From Chitinophagaceae bacterium (GTDB taxonomy: Bacteria; Bacteroidota; Bacteroidia; Chitinophagales; Chitinophagaceae): 64,000 nt of DNA. The notes beneath the pieces are model-generated. The model ran no database searches. It had not been told where the DNA came from and worked only from the letters and a program-made list of their open reading frames with translations. The position numbers were made by a program, and so were the translations under genes. Below, in pieces: positions 18,992 to 30,375 of the stretch. The stretch's first letter is position 1, and each line of letters starts with the position of its first letter. The DNA is taken from NCBI GenBank assembly GCA_947381435.1, contig CANCVE010000005.1, positions 33,474-97,473 on the forward strand, in the 5' to 3' direction.

Positions 18992-21409
18992 CTAAATTTT
19001 AAATAGAGCCTTAACTTTTGTCCAAATAGTAATTCTATCACTACCATATCGATAATTGTAGCTATAATTATAGCTGTAACCATAACCATAACCATAACCA
19101 TAACCATAGTATGAATTTATACCCCCAATTTTCACGTCATTTACCAATATTCCTATACTTGGAAGTAGGTTTTGAGTATATAATTCATTTATAAATGGTA
19201 ACTGTTTTTTAACTGTAAAACGCTGTCTTACAATATAAATGGTAGCATCCGCAAGTTGTGCAATAATTTTTGAGTCACTTACTAATCCAACTGGGGCAGA
19301 ATCAATAATAATTAGGTCAAATACTGTTTTTAAATAAGAAATAAATTCACCCATCCTTGGATCCATAATCATTTCAGATGGATTTGGGGGTATTATACCA
19401 GCGGGTACTATATATAAATTTTCAGTATTTGGAATAGGAATAGGAATATCCTCAGCATTTACTTGACCTAACATGAAATGCGTAATACCTTTTTCATTTA
19501 TTAAACCAAGTGATTTTGCAATTTTTGGTTTCCTCAAATCTAATTCAAGAATTACAGTTTTTTTACCAGCAATACCCCAAACGGCAGCTAAGTTCATTGA
19601 ACAAAAAGTTTTACCCTCTCCTGCAATACTAGAGGAGACTAATAAAACAGGGGACTTAACATTAGGTCCTAATAAAAAACCAATATTAGTTCTCAGTATT
19701 CTAAATTGTTCAGCTAATACACTTCTATCTTTATTACTTACTACCAAGACCCTGTTTTGACTACTATGATGAGCTACTTCTCCAATAATAGGTGCTGTAG
19801 TAACCCTTGCTATATCATTTCTGACAATAATTTTATCATTTAACAAATCAAGTAAGTAAATAAATATTATCGGAATAAGGAAGCCGATTACAAAAGCTGT
19901 TCTATATATGTTATTTACATCGGGACTAACTCTTCCTCCACTTACTGCAGGATCTACAGGTATAGAATTACCGATTGTAGAAGCTCTTGTAATCTCAGAC
20001 TCCTCTCTTTTCTGTAATAAAAATAGATATTCTTTTTCTTTTATACCGCGTTGTCTAAGAATTTCAAGGTGTTGTCTTTCTTTTGGAGGAATTGAATTGA
20101 GACTCGAGGAAAATTTATCCGATTGAGATTGAAATGCTCTGTTTATTGAAGTATAATTTTTTGTTAGGTTATTTAAATTTTCGATAATTCCTACTCTTAT
20201 TTTTTCAATTTGATTTTCTAACTGTTTTGTTGTGGGATGGTTTATGGTTGAACTTTTAATCCAATCCGCCCGTTTAAGGAGAGTAGTATTATACTGTGAA
20301 ATTAATCCAGCTAAAGTTACGTCCTCAATATCCAATGGCGTTACTATGATATCATATTTTTTTTGCGGCGTTGATACATATTCTTTAATAGACTTTACAA
20401 TATCTAATTTTACATTTTGACTTGCAATCTTTTCTTGTAATTCTACGGTTTTACCTGCTTCAAGTGTTGCCTGAGATTCTAGAGGCAAAACACCATTATT
20501 TTGGTTAAACCTTTGCAAATCATCCTCAATTTTTCCCAAGTCAATTGTCAGAATGTCCAATTGTTTGTCTATAAACTTAATAGTATTGTCAACAATTTTA
20601 TTTTTGTCTTCAACGTTTACATCGTTATATACATTAACTAAAGTGTTCAAAATATCTTTTCCTTTTTGTGGAACTTCTAAACTAATAGCTAAACTCAGAA
20701 TAGTTGTTTCTTTGCTTAATTGTCTTATTTGTAAGGCACTTCCAATCACACCTGCCGCTACAATAGTAGGTTGGTAACTTATAATGTACTTATTGTCTTT
20801 AATTATTTCATTAGGATCAAAAAAAACACGCATTTTGCCAAAAGGATATTCAACAATATCTCCATTAGAAATTGGTTTGTATCGATTTGGTCCGTATTCT
20901 ATATATATTTTTTCTCTTTTTCTTACAATAATTAAATTAGCACCGGTAGAACTATCTTTAAGTTCAACCCAATTAGCATGTATTGTTGTATTTCCATACA
21001 GTTCTACTCTTTTTATATTCCCCTCGTTATAATATGTCCAATTAAGATTTAGTATGCGCACAACCCTACCAATCATACTCGATGACTTAATTAACTCAAT
21101 TTCATTTGCTAGGTTCGTCTTTTTTTTGTATGAGGTTAAGTTCTCTGAGATAAGGTCTTCTCCCCCGCCCCTACTACTCTTATCATCTTTTATTAATAAC
21201 GAAATTGATGCACTATATATTGGCACTTTATATCTAATATTAATATAAGCAACCGTCATCGCAATACTAATTGAGACAATGAACAAAGGCAAAAAAACGA
21301 TATATTTATAAACAATTTCTTTACCTGAAAGCTTTGCTGGAGGTGCAACATCCTGCAAAACATTCTTTTTTTGCAAAGTAGGTTGTATTTGCTGATTTAA
21401 TGGGGTCAT
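18992..21409 (-). CDS. wzc: Wzc-type polysaccharide co-polymerase / BY-kinase with Tyr-rich tail
   Basis: ORF 805 aa; Wzz-like N-terminus, SSSIAGEGKTFCSMNLAAVWG Walker A, ELDLRKPK, C-terminal YYGYGYGYGYGYSYNYSYNYRYG. Confidence 0.92.
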   Translation of the reverse strand: MTPLNQQIQPTLQKKNVLQDVAPPAKLSGKEIVYKYIVFLPLFIVSISIAMTVAYINIRYKVPIYSASISLLIKDDKSSRGGGEDLISENLTSYKKKTNLANEIELIKSSSMIGRVVRILNLNWTYYNEGNIKRVELYGNTTIHANWVELKDSSTGANLIIVRKREKIYIEYGPNRYKPISNGDIVEYPFGKMRVFFDPNEIIKDNKYIISYQPTIVAAGVIGSALQIRQLSKETTILSLAISLEVPQKGKDILNTLVNVYNDVNVEDKNKIVDNTIKFIDKQLDILTIDLGKIEDDLQRFNQNNGVLPLESQATLEAGKTVELQEKIASQNVKLDIVKSIKEYVSTPQKKYDIIVTPLDIEDVTLAGLISQYNTTLLKRADWIKSSTINHPTTKQLENQIEKIRVGIIENLNNLTKNYTSINRAFQSQSDKFSSSLNSIPPKERQHLEILRQRGIKEKEYLFLLQKREESEITRASTIGNSIPVDPAVSGGRVSPDVNNIYRTAFVIGFLIPIIFIYLLDLLNDKIIVRNDIARVTTAPIIGEVAHHSSQNRVLVVSNKDRSVLAEQFRILRTNIGFLLGPNVKSPVLLVSSSIAGEGKTFCSMNLAAVWGIAGKKTVILELDLRKPKIAKSLGLINEKGITHFMLGQVNAEDIPIPIPNTENLYIVPAGIIPPNPSEMIMDPRMGEFISYLKTVFDLIIIDSAPVGLVSDSKIIAQLADATIYIVRQRFTVKKQLPFINELYTQNLLPSIGILVNDVKIGGINSYYGYGYGYGYGYSYNYSYNYRYGSDRITIWTKVKALFKI
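19078..19107. repeat. Hexanucleotide microsatellite (aaccat)x5 inside wzc
   Basis: aaccat aaccat aaccat aaccat aaccat; encodes a (GY)n stretch on the minus strand. Confidence 0.9.
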
Positions 21410-22197
21410 TTAATTGACTTAAGGTAAGTTATCAAAAAAAACAATGAGGTTAGTATAGTGGTCGCACTAGTTATCAACCCAACATTCGACAAATAAAATT
21501 GATTACTCTGCTGCTTAATCTTCTGTAGTGTTGGTTCTACATAAACCAAATCATTTTGCCTTAAGTAAAAGTAAGGCGATTTATATATGTTATGGGATAG
21601 CAGACTAACATTTGCAAATATTCTCTGGCCATTTTCTTCCCGTACAACTAATACATTATCTTTTCTTCCTGTAAAAGGGATATCGCCTGATAAAGTTATT
21701 GCTTCAAGAATAGTTAATTTTCCATCAGGAATAGGTATTGGACCCGGTTTTCCGACCTCTCCCATTACCAACACTCTTGCATTTGCAAATTGTACTGTTA
21801 CAACTGGGTCAGTTAAATATTTAGATAATAAAGTCAGTAATTCACTTCTTATTTCTAAGAGAGTTTTTCCCTCAACCAATATCCTACCTAACTGCGGAAA
21901 TAAAATAGCACCATCTTTTTCTACTAAATAGCCACCACTCCCAGTACTTGCACCTGTGCTAACATTTGAATTTGAAGTAGTAATATTATAAGGAACTGCT
22001 GACTCAAGATTCAAGGCACTAACTACAATATTTAGCCTATCATCAACATTTACAGTTGCAATATAATTAGCCAATACACGGTGTGAACTGTCTAATACAT
22101 CATTAAAGTATAGTTGTTCTTGAAGCTTTTTTTGATAATTACAAGAACTTATAAAACTTGAAATGATGACCACAATAACCAATGAATAAAATTTCAT
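21406..22197 (-). CDS. wza: Polysaccharide export outer membrane lipoprotein (Wza-like)
   Basis: ORF 263 aa; lipoprotein signal (SSFISSCNYQKK), NVDDRLNIVVSALN, VTVQFANARVLVMGEVGKPGPIPIPDGKLTILEAI (SLBB). Confidence 0.9.
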   Translation of the reverse strand: MKFYSLVIVVIISSFISSCNYQKKLQEQLYFNDVLDSSHRVLANYIATVNVDDRLNIVVSALNLESAVPYNITTSNSNVSTGASTGSGGYLVEKDGAILFPQLGRILVEGKTLLEIRSELLTLLSKYLTDPVVTVQFANARVLVMGEVGKPGPIPIPDGKLTILEAITLSGDIPFTGRKDNVLVVREENGQRIFANVSLLSHNIYKSPYFYLRQNDLVYVEPTLQKIKQQSNQFYLSNVGLITSATTILTSLFFLITYLKSIK

Positions 22198-22531
22198 TAT
22201 CTGAACATTAATTTAATACCAATTCACTTAATAAAGAGCTGGAGGAGTATCGTTAGTATGTTAATTTGAGTAAGACTTTTATTACGGAAATTGTTATAAG
22301 ATGTTTATTGAGATTTTACACGGCTTCGCCATCTTACTCACAAGCAACTATTAATATAATTCTTAATAAAAAAACAATGTTTGGTACTAAATAAAAACAA
22401 AAGGGGCTTGCAAGAAAAAGAATTGGCATGTTCATTTTTAATGAATTCTGCTACATTACTTTTTGCTCAAAACCCTTTACACTCATAATTCCCGTATAAA
22501 TTCCGTCTGCGTACTCATTAGATAGAGGCAA

Positions 22532-22564
22532 CAAATATAGGGAAAGGTTATATTCTTTTTCAAA
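22532..22564 (-). promoter_or_regulatory. Candidate Bacteroidetes promoter for the EPS operon (TTTG-N21-TATATTTG)
   Basis: Plus strand CAAATATA (22532-22539) and CAAA (22561-22564), i.e. minus-strand TTTG-N21-TATATTTG, matching the TTTG/TAnnTTTG consensus; implies a leader of about 330 nt. Confidence 0.35.
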
Positions 22565-22731
22565 TGGCACTCTCGATATTAGAGTAAATATTATTAATAC
22601 TAAACGTTTGTAAAAATACTTGCTAAAGATGTTACATATTAGGATTGCTATTCAATTTTCAATTAAACAGTAATTTAAGTTCATTTAAAGAATGACTTAT
22701 CTAATAATTAATTTCAGATAAATCTACTTTA

Positions 22732-23733
22732 TTAATCAACTGAAGTATTTAGTGTATCCCAAAGGGCATCTTTCAATTCAACTAAACCAGTATTTGTTAC
22801 CGATGAGATAAAGTAATGTGGGATATTAGTGGGCAATTCTTTAGATATAGCTTCTTTCAATTCATCATCTAGCATATCGCTTTTACTGACAGCAATAATA
22901 AAATCCTTTTGCAAAAGTTCGGGATTATATTCCTCTAATTCATTTACTAATACTTCATATTCCCTTCTATGATCACTACTATCAGCTGGAATAAGAAAAA
23001 GCAAACATGAATTACGTTCTATATGGCGTAGAAACCGATGACCTAAACCTTTTCCTTCCGCAGCACCTTCAATTATACCCGGCAAATCGGCAATACAAAA
23101 GCTTTTTCCATCCCGATATTCAACAATGCCTAGTTGAGGAACTAAGGTTGTAAAGGCATAATTAGCAATCTTTGGTTTTGCCGCAGTAACTACAGACAAT
23201 AAAGTTGATTTACCAGCATTGGGAAAACCCACCAGCCCAACATCAGCTAAAACTTTCAGTTCTAAGTTCTTCCAGCCCTCCGAACCTGATTCACCAGGTT
23301 GTGAGTGTTCAGGAACTTGATTTGTAGAAGTAGCAAAATGTTGATTTCCCCAACCACCACGACCACCCTTTATCCAAACAATTTCTTGACCATGGTCTAA
23401 TACCTCTGCTTCAATCTCACCCGTCTCTTCATCTCTAGCTATGGTTCCCAACGGTACTTCAAGTATTATATCATCTCCATCCTTGCCAGTACAATTTCCC
23501 TTGCTGCCATTAGTGCCATCTTCTGCCAATACATTTTTATGATACCTAAGGTGCAGTAATGTCCACAAATTAGCATTCCCCCTAAGTATTATATGTGCAC
23601 CCCTTCCTCCATCGCCACCATCAGGTCCGCCCTTTGCCGTTAGTTTATTTCGCATAAAGTGCGTTTGCCCTGCTCCGCCATGTCCACTTCGACAAAATAT
23701 GCGTATGTAATCTATAAAATTTCTTTCTGACAT
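22732..23733 (-). CDS. obgE: GTPase ObgE/CgtA
   Basis: ORF 333 aa; glycine-rich Obg fold [40 protein letters not shown]. Confidence 0.96.
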   Translation of the reverse strand: MSERNFIDYIRIFCRSGHGGAGQTHFMRNKLTAKGGPDGGDGGRGAHIILRGNANLWTLLHLRYHKNVLAEDGTNGSKGNCTGKDGDDIILEVPLGTIARDEETGEIEAEVLDHGQEIVWIKGGRGGWGNQHFATSTNQVPEHSQPGESGSEGWKNLELKVLADVGLVGFPNAGKSTLLSVVTAAKPKIANYAFTTLVPQLGIVEYRDGKSFCIADLPGIIEGAAEGKGLGHRFLRHIERNSCLLFLIPADSSDHRREYEVLVNELEEYNPELLQKDFIIAVSKSDMLDDELKEAISKELPTNIPHYFISSVTNTGLVELKDALWDTLNTSVD

Positions 23734-23876
23734 GATGTAACTGAATTGTTTGCGAAAGTACGTTAAACCAACAAGAAGCTACTAATTAGAAGTTGAAAGC
23801 TCGTTTTCATTTTTAGATACAATATTCTATTCAAAAAATAGTTGTCTATGTGAATGCTTTTAGTTCTATAAACTAA

Positions 23877-26060
23877 TTACTGTTTTAAAAACATGATACT
23901 AGTAGATTCACCGTCTCTTGTATACCTAAGAAAATAAGTGCCTTTTTGCAAATTAGCCACATTAATATTACTTGTCGAAGTCCCTAAAGGAATAAAAGCA
24001 CTCGTTGCCTTAATTGTTTTCCCCTCTATAGAAAGTATTTCAAAAAGAGCATTGTTTACAACCTTATCGCTTGAAATACGAAGATTTAGACAATTTATTG
24101 CAGGATTGGGATAAGCTGCTACTTTAAACAGAACTGGCATAATAACGCTATCGACAGTAGTCTTGTCATTTGTGTTATCTATTTTTAGCACTTTACTAAA
24201 TTCAATTTTGCCATCCATGTAAAGTATTTTTAATGTATAGTAATTTACATTTGGAGTCACATTTGTATCAATAAAAGAATAATCGCTACCATTTATTTTA
24301 TTATTGCTTTCTACAATGCCAATATTTGTATAATCAATAGCATTTCCACTTTTCTCTATTTGAAAATTGGCTACACCCATTTCACTTCCTGTTGACCAAT
24401 TCAAAACATTCTCTTTTCTACCTTTTGTAACTGAGAAATTAAAATAATGTACAGTCAATGGACCTTCAATGACATAAAGAAATAAACTTCTACCAACCAT
24501 TAAATACCAGGAGCTGTCACGATAAATAACTTTTCCAATACTCGAGCCGATATTAATAAGTGATTTCGATTGATATTTCACTAAATACCGATTCGAGCCA
24601 TTTATTATAATTATATCACCTTTTGGGTTTAATCCATCAATCTTACAATCTGTGCCAAAAAAAGTGATTTGTGTGTTTATTCCAAACGTATCCCTTAGCC
24701 AGATTTGCTTTTCTCCAGTAAGTCCTGGCTTTGCATAAGCGATAAAATTGTTATTAACTGCGTAATCCTGATTCGGATATAGTTGTGTAGAGGAACTAAA
24801 ACTACTTAACTGGGTTTCGTTATTCCCATCAGATATATAAATTGACGATATTGTTTTATTATCCCTTTTGTTATAAACGAAATATTTATCAGTTACTAAT
24901 GGGTAAACATCCCAGAAACCGCTTGCACTATCATGTGTTATTGAAGTAGTTAGTCCTTGCTTGTACTTTTTAATGTTGTAATCTGTTCGTCCAGTCCAAT
25001 AAACAACTTCCCCGTTCTCTGTAACAACATTATTCCAATTACCAACCTCTGAGGAAATCAATGTATCAGTTTTAGTGGCCAGATTTCTAAGAAATAACGC
25101 ATTATAATTCATCCAAATTGCATAGTCTCCAGCAGCTGCAAATCCAGAATTCAATCCCCCTATCGAGTCAAGTACGCCACTATTCCAATCATATATGTCA
25201 GGAATATAATCTGGCCTCACTCCTGCAAAAAACGCCCCATACTTAGTTAGAATCGGGTTGTTAACTGGTTTTGTAAAAGGGATACTTATTTTTGAATTTG
25301 AGTTAATAACAATAATTTGAAGGTTATAGGAAGTATAATTTAGATAATCTGTAGAATCTGTCAAGAGTTTATTGTAATTAAAGTCAACTATTTTTCTATC
25401 AGCCGTGTATACTTCTTTTATGTAAGGACTTGTTTCGACATAAATATGATATTTCAAGTTACTCATTTGCCCCCTTCGATTGGTTACTTGTATGTCTAAT
25501 GGACCGCCAAGACCATTCAAGGCTACAAAATCTAGTATAAAGTTTATAGAATCTTTGAAATGAGTTTCTAAAATAAAATGATCCGAGAAAGTAATTCTTA
25601 AATAGCAGCTGTCTTTTTGATTGCATTTGATATTAACTGGCAAAAATGGTCTGACCACCGATTCATCTATCAGACCATTTATTGTTATTGAAGGAGGATT
25701 ATTATAAATAACCGGCTCAACAACCGATCCTTGACTATTAAAATAATCCGTTGCAATGGCTTGCAAGGCGATTGTATCCCCTTCGCTAAACCCTTGCAAA
25801 GTAAACGCCCCTTCAAAATTGCCAGTTGAACTGTTATATACTAATAATTGCTGAACAGAGCCTGCATTTATAGAAACCGATGACAATTGGTACGTAGACT
25901 GTACATTAACACTAACATAGAAAGTTGTAGGCACTATTACTAGTGCGAATGTTTTATATGGTGCTGGACTTAAAATAGAAACTTTTATGGAAGCAAATAC
26001 TTTGATAGCAATACTTTGTAATGTCAACACTACTAAGAGTATAAAAAAAAGTTTCTTCAT
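23877..26060 (-). CDS. Secreted protein with TolB-like beta-propeller repeats and T9SS type A sorting domain
   Basis: ORF 727 aa; N-terminal signal peptide; C-terminal AAYPNPAINCLNLRIS...NLQKGTYFLRYTRDGESTSIMFLKQ. Confidence 0.75.
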   Translation of the reverse strand: MKKLFFILLVVLTLQSIAIKVFASIKVSILSPAPYKTFALVIVPTTFYVSVNVQSTYQLSSVSINAGSVQQLLVYNSSTGNFEGAFTLQGFSEGDTIALQAIATDYFNSQGSVVEPVIYNNPPSITINGLIDESVVRPFLPVNIKCNQKDSCYLRITFSDHFILETHFKDSINFILDFVALNGLGGPLDIQVTNRRGQMSNLKYHIYVETSPYIKEVYTADRKIVDFNYNKLLTDSTDYLNYTSYNLQIIVINSNSKISIPFTKPVNNPILTKYGAFFAGVRPDYIPDIYDWNSGVLDSIGGLNSGFAAAGDYAIWMNYNALFLRNLATKTDTLISSEVGNWNNVVTENGEVVYWTGRTDYNIKKYKQGLTTSITHDSASGFWDVYPLVTDKYFVYNKRDNKTISSIYISDGNNETQLSSFSSSTQLYPNQDYAVNNNFIAYAKPGLTGEKQIWLRDTFGINTQITFFGTDCKIDGLNPKGDIIIINGSNRYLVKYQSKSLINIGSSIGKVIYRDSSWYLMVGRSLFLYVIEGPLTVHYFNFSVTKGRKENVLNWSTGSEMGVANFQIEKSGNAIDYTNIGIVESNNKINGSDYSFIDTNVTPNVNYYTLKILYMDGKIEFSKVLKIDNTNDKTTVDSVIMPVLFKVAAYPNPAINCLNLRISSDKVVNNALFEILSIEGKTIKATSAFIPLGTSTSNINVANLQKGTYFLRYTRDGESTSIMFLKQ

Positions 26061-26150
26061 AGTTTTACATTTAAGATTACCTGTTCAAATTTAAAACTGT
26101 TAGAGGGTATATTTATTTAAACAAAAGCCAAAATTAAATAAACTAAACAG

Positions 26151-26182
26151 AAAAGCCCCCGATATTGTCGAGGGCTTTTCTG
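26151..26182 (-). terminator. Rho-independent terminator downstream of fusA
   Basis: Inverted repeat aaaagccc(cc)gatattgtcgagggctttt. Confidence 0.7.
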
Positions 26183-26201
26183 TATTTAATTGAGATTAAA
26201 A

Positions 26202-28352
26202 TTATTCTTCAATCTTCACTTTTCCTTTGCTCTTTGCAACTACCTCTTCAGCAATATTGTTTGGAGCATTGTTGTAATGAGAAAACTCCATGGTAGAAGA
26301 TGCACGACCAGAAGACAATGAACGCAATTGGGTTACATAACCAAACATTTCGCTCAATGGAACTTTAGCCTTGATAACTTGTAAGTTAGCTCTGCTATCC
26401 ATACCTTCCAACATACCACGACGACGGTTAAGGTCACCTGTTACATCTCCCATATATTGGTCAGGAGTTAATACTTCTACCTTCATGATAGGTTCCAACA
26501 AAGTGGGTTTTGCTTTACGACCAGCTTCACGGAATGCACTCTTAGCACATAATTCAAAGCTCATCGCATCACTATCCACATCGTGGTAACTACCATCAAA
26601 TATTCTTACTTTCATGTTATTAACTGGGTAACCAGCTAATATACCTTGAGGCATAGATGTTTCGAAACCTTTCTGGATAGCAGCATGGAATTCCTTAGGA
26701 ACAGAACCACCATGAATGTCATTCACAAATTGGAAGCTCTTACCTTCATTTTCCTTAATCCATTCTTCATCAGCAGGTCCAAGATCAAATTGAATATCAG
26801 CGAACTTACCACGACCACCAGATTGTTTTTTCAAAATTTCACGGTGAGTAACAGTAATTCCAAAGCACTCTTTGTAAGCAACCTGAGGCGCACCTTGGTT
26901 AACTTCTACCTTAAACTCACGACGCAAACGGTCGATGATAATTTCAAGGTGCAATTCACCCATACCACGCAAAATGGTTTGCCCAGTATCTTCATCGGTA
27001 TTTACACGCAATGTAGGATCTTCTTCTACCAATTTAGCGATAGCCATACCCATTTTCTCTACGTCTGCTTGCGTTTTAGGCTCAACAGCAATAGCGATAA
27101 CTGGTTCTGGAATAAACATATTCTCCAAAGTGATAGGATGTTTTTCATCACACAAAGTATCACCAGTTTTAATTTCTTTAAATCCTACTGCAGCAGCGAT
27201 ATCGCCAGCTTCAATAAAATCTATTGGGTTTTGCTTGTTAGCAAACATCTTCATGATACGGCTGATACGCTCTTTTTTACCACTTCTTACATTCAATACA
27301 TAGGAACCAGCATCTAAGTGACCAGAATAGCAACGGAAGAAAGCCAAACGACCCACGAAAGGATCGGTCATAATTTTGAAAGCCAATGCTGCAAAAGGTT
27401 CTTTTGCATTTGGAGCTCTTGTAACCGTTTCGCCAGTATCAGGATTTACACCAGTGATGTCTTCAACATCAACAGGAGAAGGCAAGTAACGACAAACAGC
27501 ATCCAATGCAGTTTGTACACCCTTATTCTTAAATGAAGAACCACACATCATTGGAACAATGCTCAAATCGATGGTAGCCTTACGGATAGCTTCGTGCATT
27601 TCAGTTTCGGTGATGCTATTAGGATCATCAAAGAATTTCTCCAATAGTTTATCATCGTATTCTGCAACAGCTTCTACTAGCTTAGCTCTCCATTCGTTAG
27701 CTTCTTCAACCATGTCAGCCGGAACAGGGATTTCTTGGAAGGTCATACCTTCTGTTGCCATATCCCAAATAACACCCTTCATGGTAATTAAATCTACCAC
27801 ACCTTTAAAATCGTCTTCTGCACCGATAGGCAATTGCAAAGGCACCGCATTAGCACCCAACATTTCCTTAACCTGCGCAACAACCATTAAGAAGTCTGCA
27901 CCAGAACGGTCCATTTTGTTAACGAAACCGATACGTGGAACTTTGTAACGATTAGCTTGGCGCCATACAGTTTCAGATTGTGGCTCAACACCATCAACCG
28001 CACTGAACAAAGCGATCAAACCATCCAATACACGCATAGAACGTTCTACCTCGATGGTAAAATCCACGTGACCTGGAGTATCGATAATATTAAAGTAGTA
28101 ATCTTTAGTATTTGCATCAGCAACACCCTTGTTTGTAGGGAATTTCCATTGGCAACTAACTGCCGCAGAAGTAATGGTGATACCTCTTTCTTTTTCTTGC
28201 TCCATCCAGTCGGTGGTAGCAGCACCATCGTGCACTTCTCCAATCTTATGAATCATACCTGTGTAGCGTAGAATACGCTCGGTGGTTGTGGTTTTACCAG
28301 CATCAATGTGAGCGGCAATACCGAAGTTGCGTTGTAATTTCAAATCCGCCAT
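26202..28352 (-). CDS. fusA: Elongation factor G
   Basis: ORF 716 aa; [45 protein letters not shown]. Confidence 0.98.
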   Translation of the reverse strand: MADLKLQRNFGIAAHIDAGKTTTTERILRYTGMIHKIGEVHDGAATTDWMEQEKERGITITSAAVSCQWKFPTNKGVADANTKDYYFNIIDTPGHVDFTIEVERSMRVLDGLIALFSAVDGVEPQSETVWRQANRYKVPRIGFVNKMDRSGADFLMVVAQVKEMLGANAVPLQLPIGAEDDFKGVVDLITMKGVIWDMATEGMTFQEIPVPADMVEEANEWRAKLVEAVAEYDDKLLEKFFDDPNSITETEMHEAIRKATIDLSIVPMMCGSSFKNKGVQTALDAVCRYLPSPVDVEDITGVNPDTGETVTRAPNAKEPFAALAFKIMTDPFVGRLAFFRCYSGHLDAGSYVLNVRSGKKERISRIMKMFANKQNPIDFIEAGDIAAAVGFKEIKTGDTLCDEKHPITLENMFIPEPVIAIAVEPKTQADVEKMGMAIAKLVEEDPTLRVNTDEDTGQTILRGMGELHLEIIIDRLRREFKVEVNQGAPQVAYKECFGITVTHREILKKQSGGRGKFADIQFDLGPADEEWIKENEGKSFQFVNDIHGGSVPKEFHAAIQKGFETSMPQGILAGYPVNNMKVRIFDGSYHDVDSDAMSFELCAKSAFREAGRKAKPTLLEPIMKVEVLTPDQYMGDVTGDLNRRRGMLEGMDSRANLQVIKAKVPLSEMFGYVTQLRSLSSGRASSTMEFSHYNNAPNNIAEEVVAKSKGKVKIEE

Positions 28353-28799
28353 AACTCTGAGTTATTATTGTTTGTTTATTTTATTTAATGAGAAAGCCCA
28401 TTTTTAAAGGCTGCAAAAGTAGGGGTTTACTTTATTTAATTAATCCTAATGCAAAATTCATTTTAATACAAGCAGAAAGTATCTCCTTTACAACTTACAT
28501 TTTCATGAAATTTTGCTTCATTCGCTATCAACCTTTAATCTAAAATAAAAGTAACAATCACTCAGAAATGTATACTTATATATTAGTAGGATACATTTTT
28601 GGTTCGTAAATACCATTTTTTTGTGTTTTAATGATCTTTATCCTCTTGAACAATCGTGATTTGTTTGAATTCCTCTTATTGATCATAAATTAACTTCTAT
28701 CTACTTCCAATTTTCATCTTCCATTTGTTATATAAGAACAAATAGGTAAAATATTTCTCAATATAGCACTTTTTGCAAAAGATTAGCTTAACGAAACCG

Positions 28800-28826
28800 T
28801 TGTATGAACACAATCCTTTACCTTCG
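28800..28826 (+). promoter_or_regulatory. Candidate promoter for gapA (TTG-N16-TACCTTCG)
   Basis: TTG 28800-28802 and TAnnTTTG-like TACCTTCG 28819-28826, about 45 nt upstream of the ATG at 28872. Confidence 0.35.
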
Positions 28827-28871
28827 CGGCGGAAAAAAAAGAAAGTATTTATAAATTTTAAATTAATAATT

Positions 28872-29876
28872 ATGGTAAAAGTTGCAATTAACGGGTTTGG
28901 ACGCATAGGCAGATTGGTTTATCGTCAAATTTTCAATATAGAAGGTATTGAAGTAGTAGCTATCAATGATCTTACTAGCCCTAAGGCTCTGGCTCACCTA
29001 TTAAAGTACGATAGTGCACAAGGACGTTTTGGTCAAGAGGTTACACACACTGATAGCTCAATCATTGTTAATGGTCATGAAGTAAAAATTTATGCCCAAA
29101 GAGATCCTTCTCAAATTCCTTGGGGACAACACGATGTTGATGTAGTAATTGAAAGCACTGGTTTCTTTACTGATAAAGAAAAAGCTGAATTACACATTAA
29201 AGCTGGTGCTAAAAGAGTAGTTATTTCTGCTCCTGCTACTGGCGAAATGAAAACAGTAGTGTTTAATGTAAACCATACCATCCTTGATGGTAGCGAAACA
29301 GTTATTAGTGCAGCATCTTGTACTACAAATTGCTTGGCACCAATGGCTCAAGCATTGCATAATGCACTAACTATCGAAGCAGGTAGCATGACTACCATTC
29401 ACGCTTACACAAACGACCAAAATACTTTGGATGCTCCTCATGCTAAAGGCGATTTGCGCAGAGCTCGTGCAGCTGCAGCCAACATTGTTCCTAATAGTAC
29501 AGGTGCTGCAAAAGCAATTGGTTTAGTATTACCAGAACTAAAAGGTAAATTGGATGGTAGTGCTCAGCGTGTTCCTGTTATCACTGGTTCTGTAACTGAA
29601 TTAACTGCTATTGTTGGAAAGAAAACAACTGCCGATGAAGTTAATGCAATCATGAAAGCAGCTAGCAACGAAAGTTTTGGTTATACTGAAGACGAAATTG
29701 TAAGCAGCGACGTTATTGGTATTTCTTTCGGTTCATTGTTCGATGCTACTCAAACTAAAGTTATCACCGTAGGCGACAAACAATTAGTAAAAGTTGTTAG
29801 CTGGTACGATAACGAAATGAGTTATGTAAGCCAATTGGTACGTACAGTAAAATATTTCGCTGGTTTAATAGCTTAA
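28872..29876 (+). CDS. gapA: Glyceraldehyde-3-phosphate dehydrogenase
   Basis: [37 protein letters not shown]-track start 28773 is an upstream extension, real start likely ATG 28872. Confidence 0.96.
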   Translation: MVKVAINGFGRIGRLVYRQIFNIEGIEVVAINDLTSPKALAHLLKYDSAQGRFGQEVTHTDSSIIVNGHEVKIYAQRDPSQIPWGQHDVDVVIESTGFFTDKEKAELHIKAGAKRVVISAPATGEMKTVVFNVNHTILDGSETVISAASCTTNCLAPMAQALHNALTIEAGSMTTIHAYTNDQNTLDAPHAKGDLRRARAAAANIVPNSTGAAKAIGLVLPELKGKLDGSAQRVPVITGSVTELTAIVGKKTTADEVNAIMKAASNESFGYTEDEIVSSDVIGISFGSLFDATQTKVITVGDKQLVKVVSWYDNEMSYVSQLVRTVKYFAGLIA

Positions 29877-29913
29877 TCATTCATTTACAGAGAACTCGCT
29901 TCTCTATCTCAAT

Positions 29914-29960
29914 AAACCATCATTCATTGCTTTCATTAGTTTTGAATGATGGTTTTTTTA
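29914..29960 (+). terminator. Rho-independent terminator downstream of gapA
   Basis: aaaccatcattca...tgaatgatggttttttta. Confidence 0.7.
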
Positions 29961-29983
29961 TACATCATTTTTAATAAATCCCC

Positions 29984-30241
29984 ATGCTCAGTTCCATAAC
30001 TATCGTAAGTTTAATAGCCGCATCCTGCACTACCATTTCTTTTTTGCCGCAAGCCCTTCAAACCATCAAAACCAAAAACACAAAAGGCATCTCCTTGCCC
30101 ATGTATTCCCTCTTTACTTTTGGCACTACGCTATGGTTTATCTTCGGAATCATGATACAAAACTATCCCATCGTATTAGCAAACGGAATCACCACACTAT
30201 TGGCCCTAATTATCCTTATTTGCAAGATTAAGTACAAGTAA
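29984..30241 (+). CDS. SemiSWEET sugar transporter (PQ-loop/MtN3)
   Basis: ORF 85 aa; SFLPQALQTIKTKNTKGISLPMYSLFTFGTTLWFIFG. Confidence 0.9.
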   Translation: MLSSITIVSLIAASCTTISFLPQALQTIKTKNTKGISLPMYSLFTFGTTLWFIFGIMIQNYPIVLANGITTLLALIILICKIKYK

Positions 30242-30375
30242 TAAGGCGCTTCTTGGAACTTATTTATGATTTTAAAGTGTCCGTCTTCACTGTTTTTCCT
30301 TTTTCAATTTTGGTTTTTATATCAGATTGCAAATCATCGCCTCACAGATACTTAAATATAGTATCCCAAACCTCA

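Noticed and set aside
18922-19107. 61-aa ORF beginning MVMVMVMVMV
   Set aside because: Alternate frame of the Wzc (GY)n hexanucleotide repeat.
26646-27317. 223-aa plus-strand ORF antisense to fusA
   Set aside because: Shadow ORF created by codon usage of a highly conserved gene; no recognisable domain and EF-G on the other strand is certain.
28773-28871. 33-aa N-terminal extension of GAPDH in the ORF track
   Set aside because: A promoter-like TTG-N16-TACCTTCG lies inside it and the conserved [13 protein letters not shown] start is at 28872.
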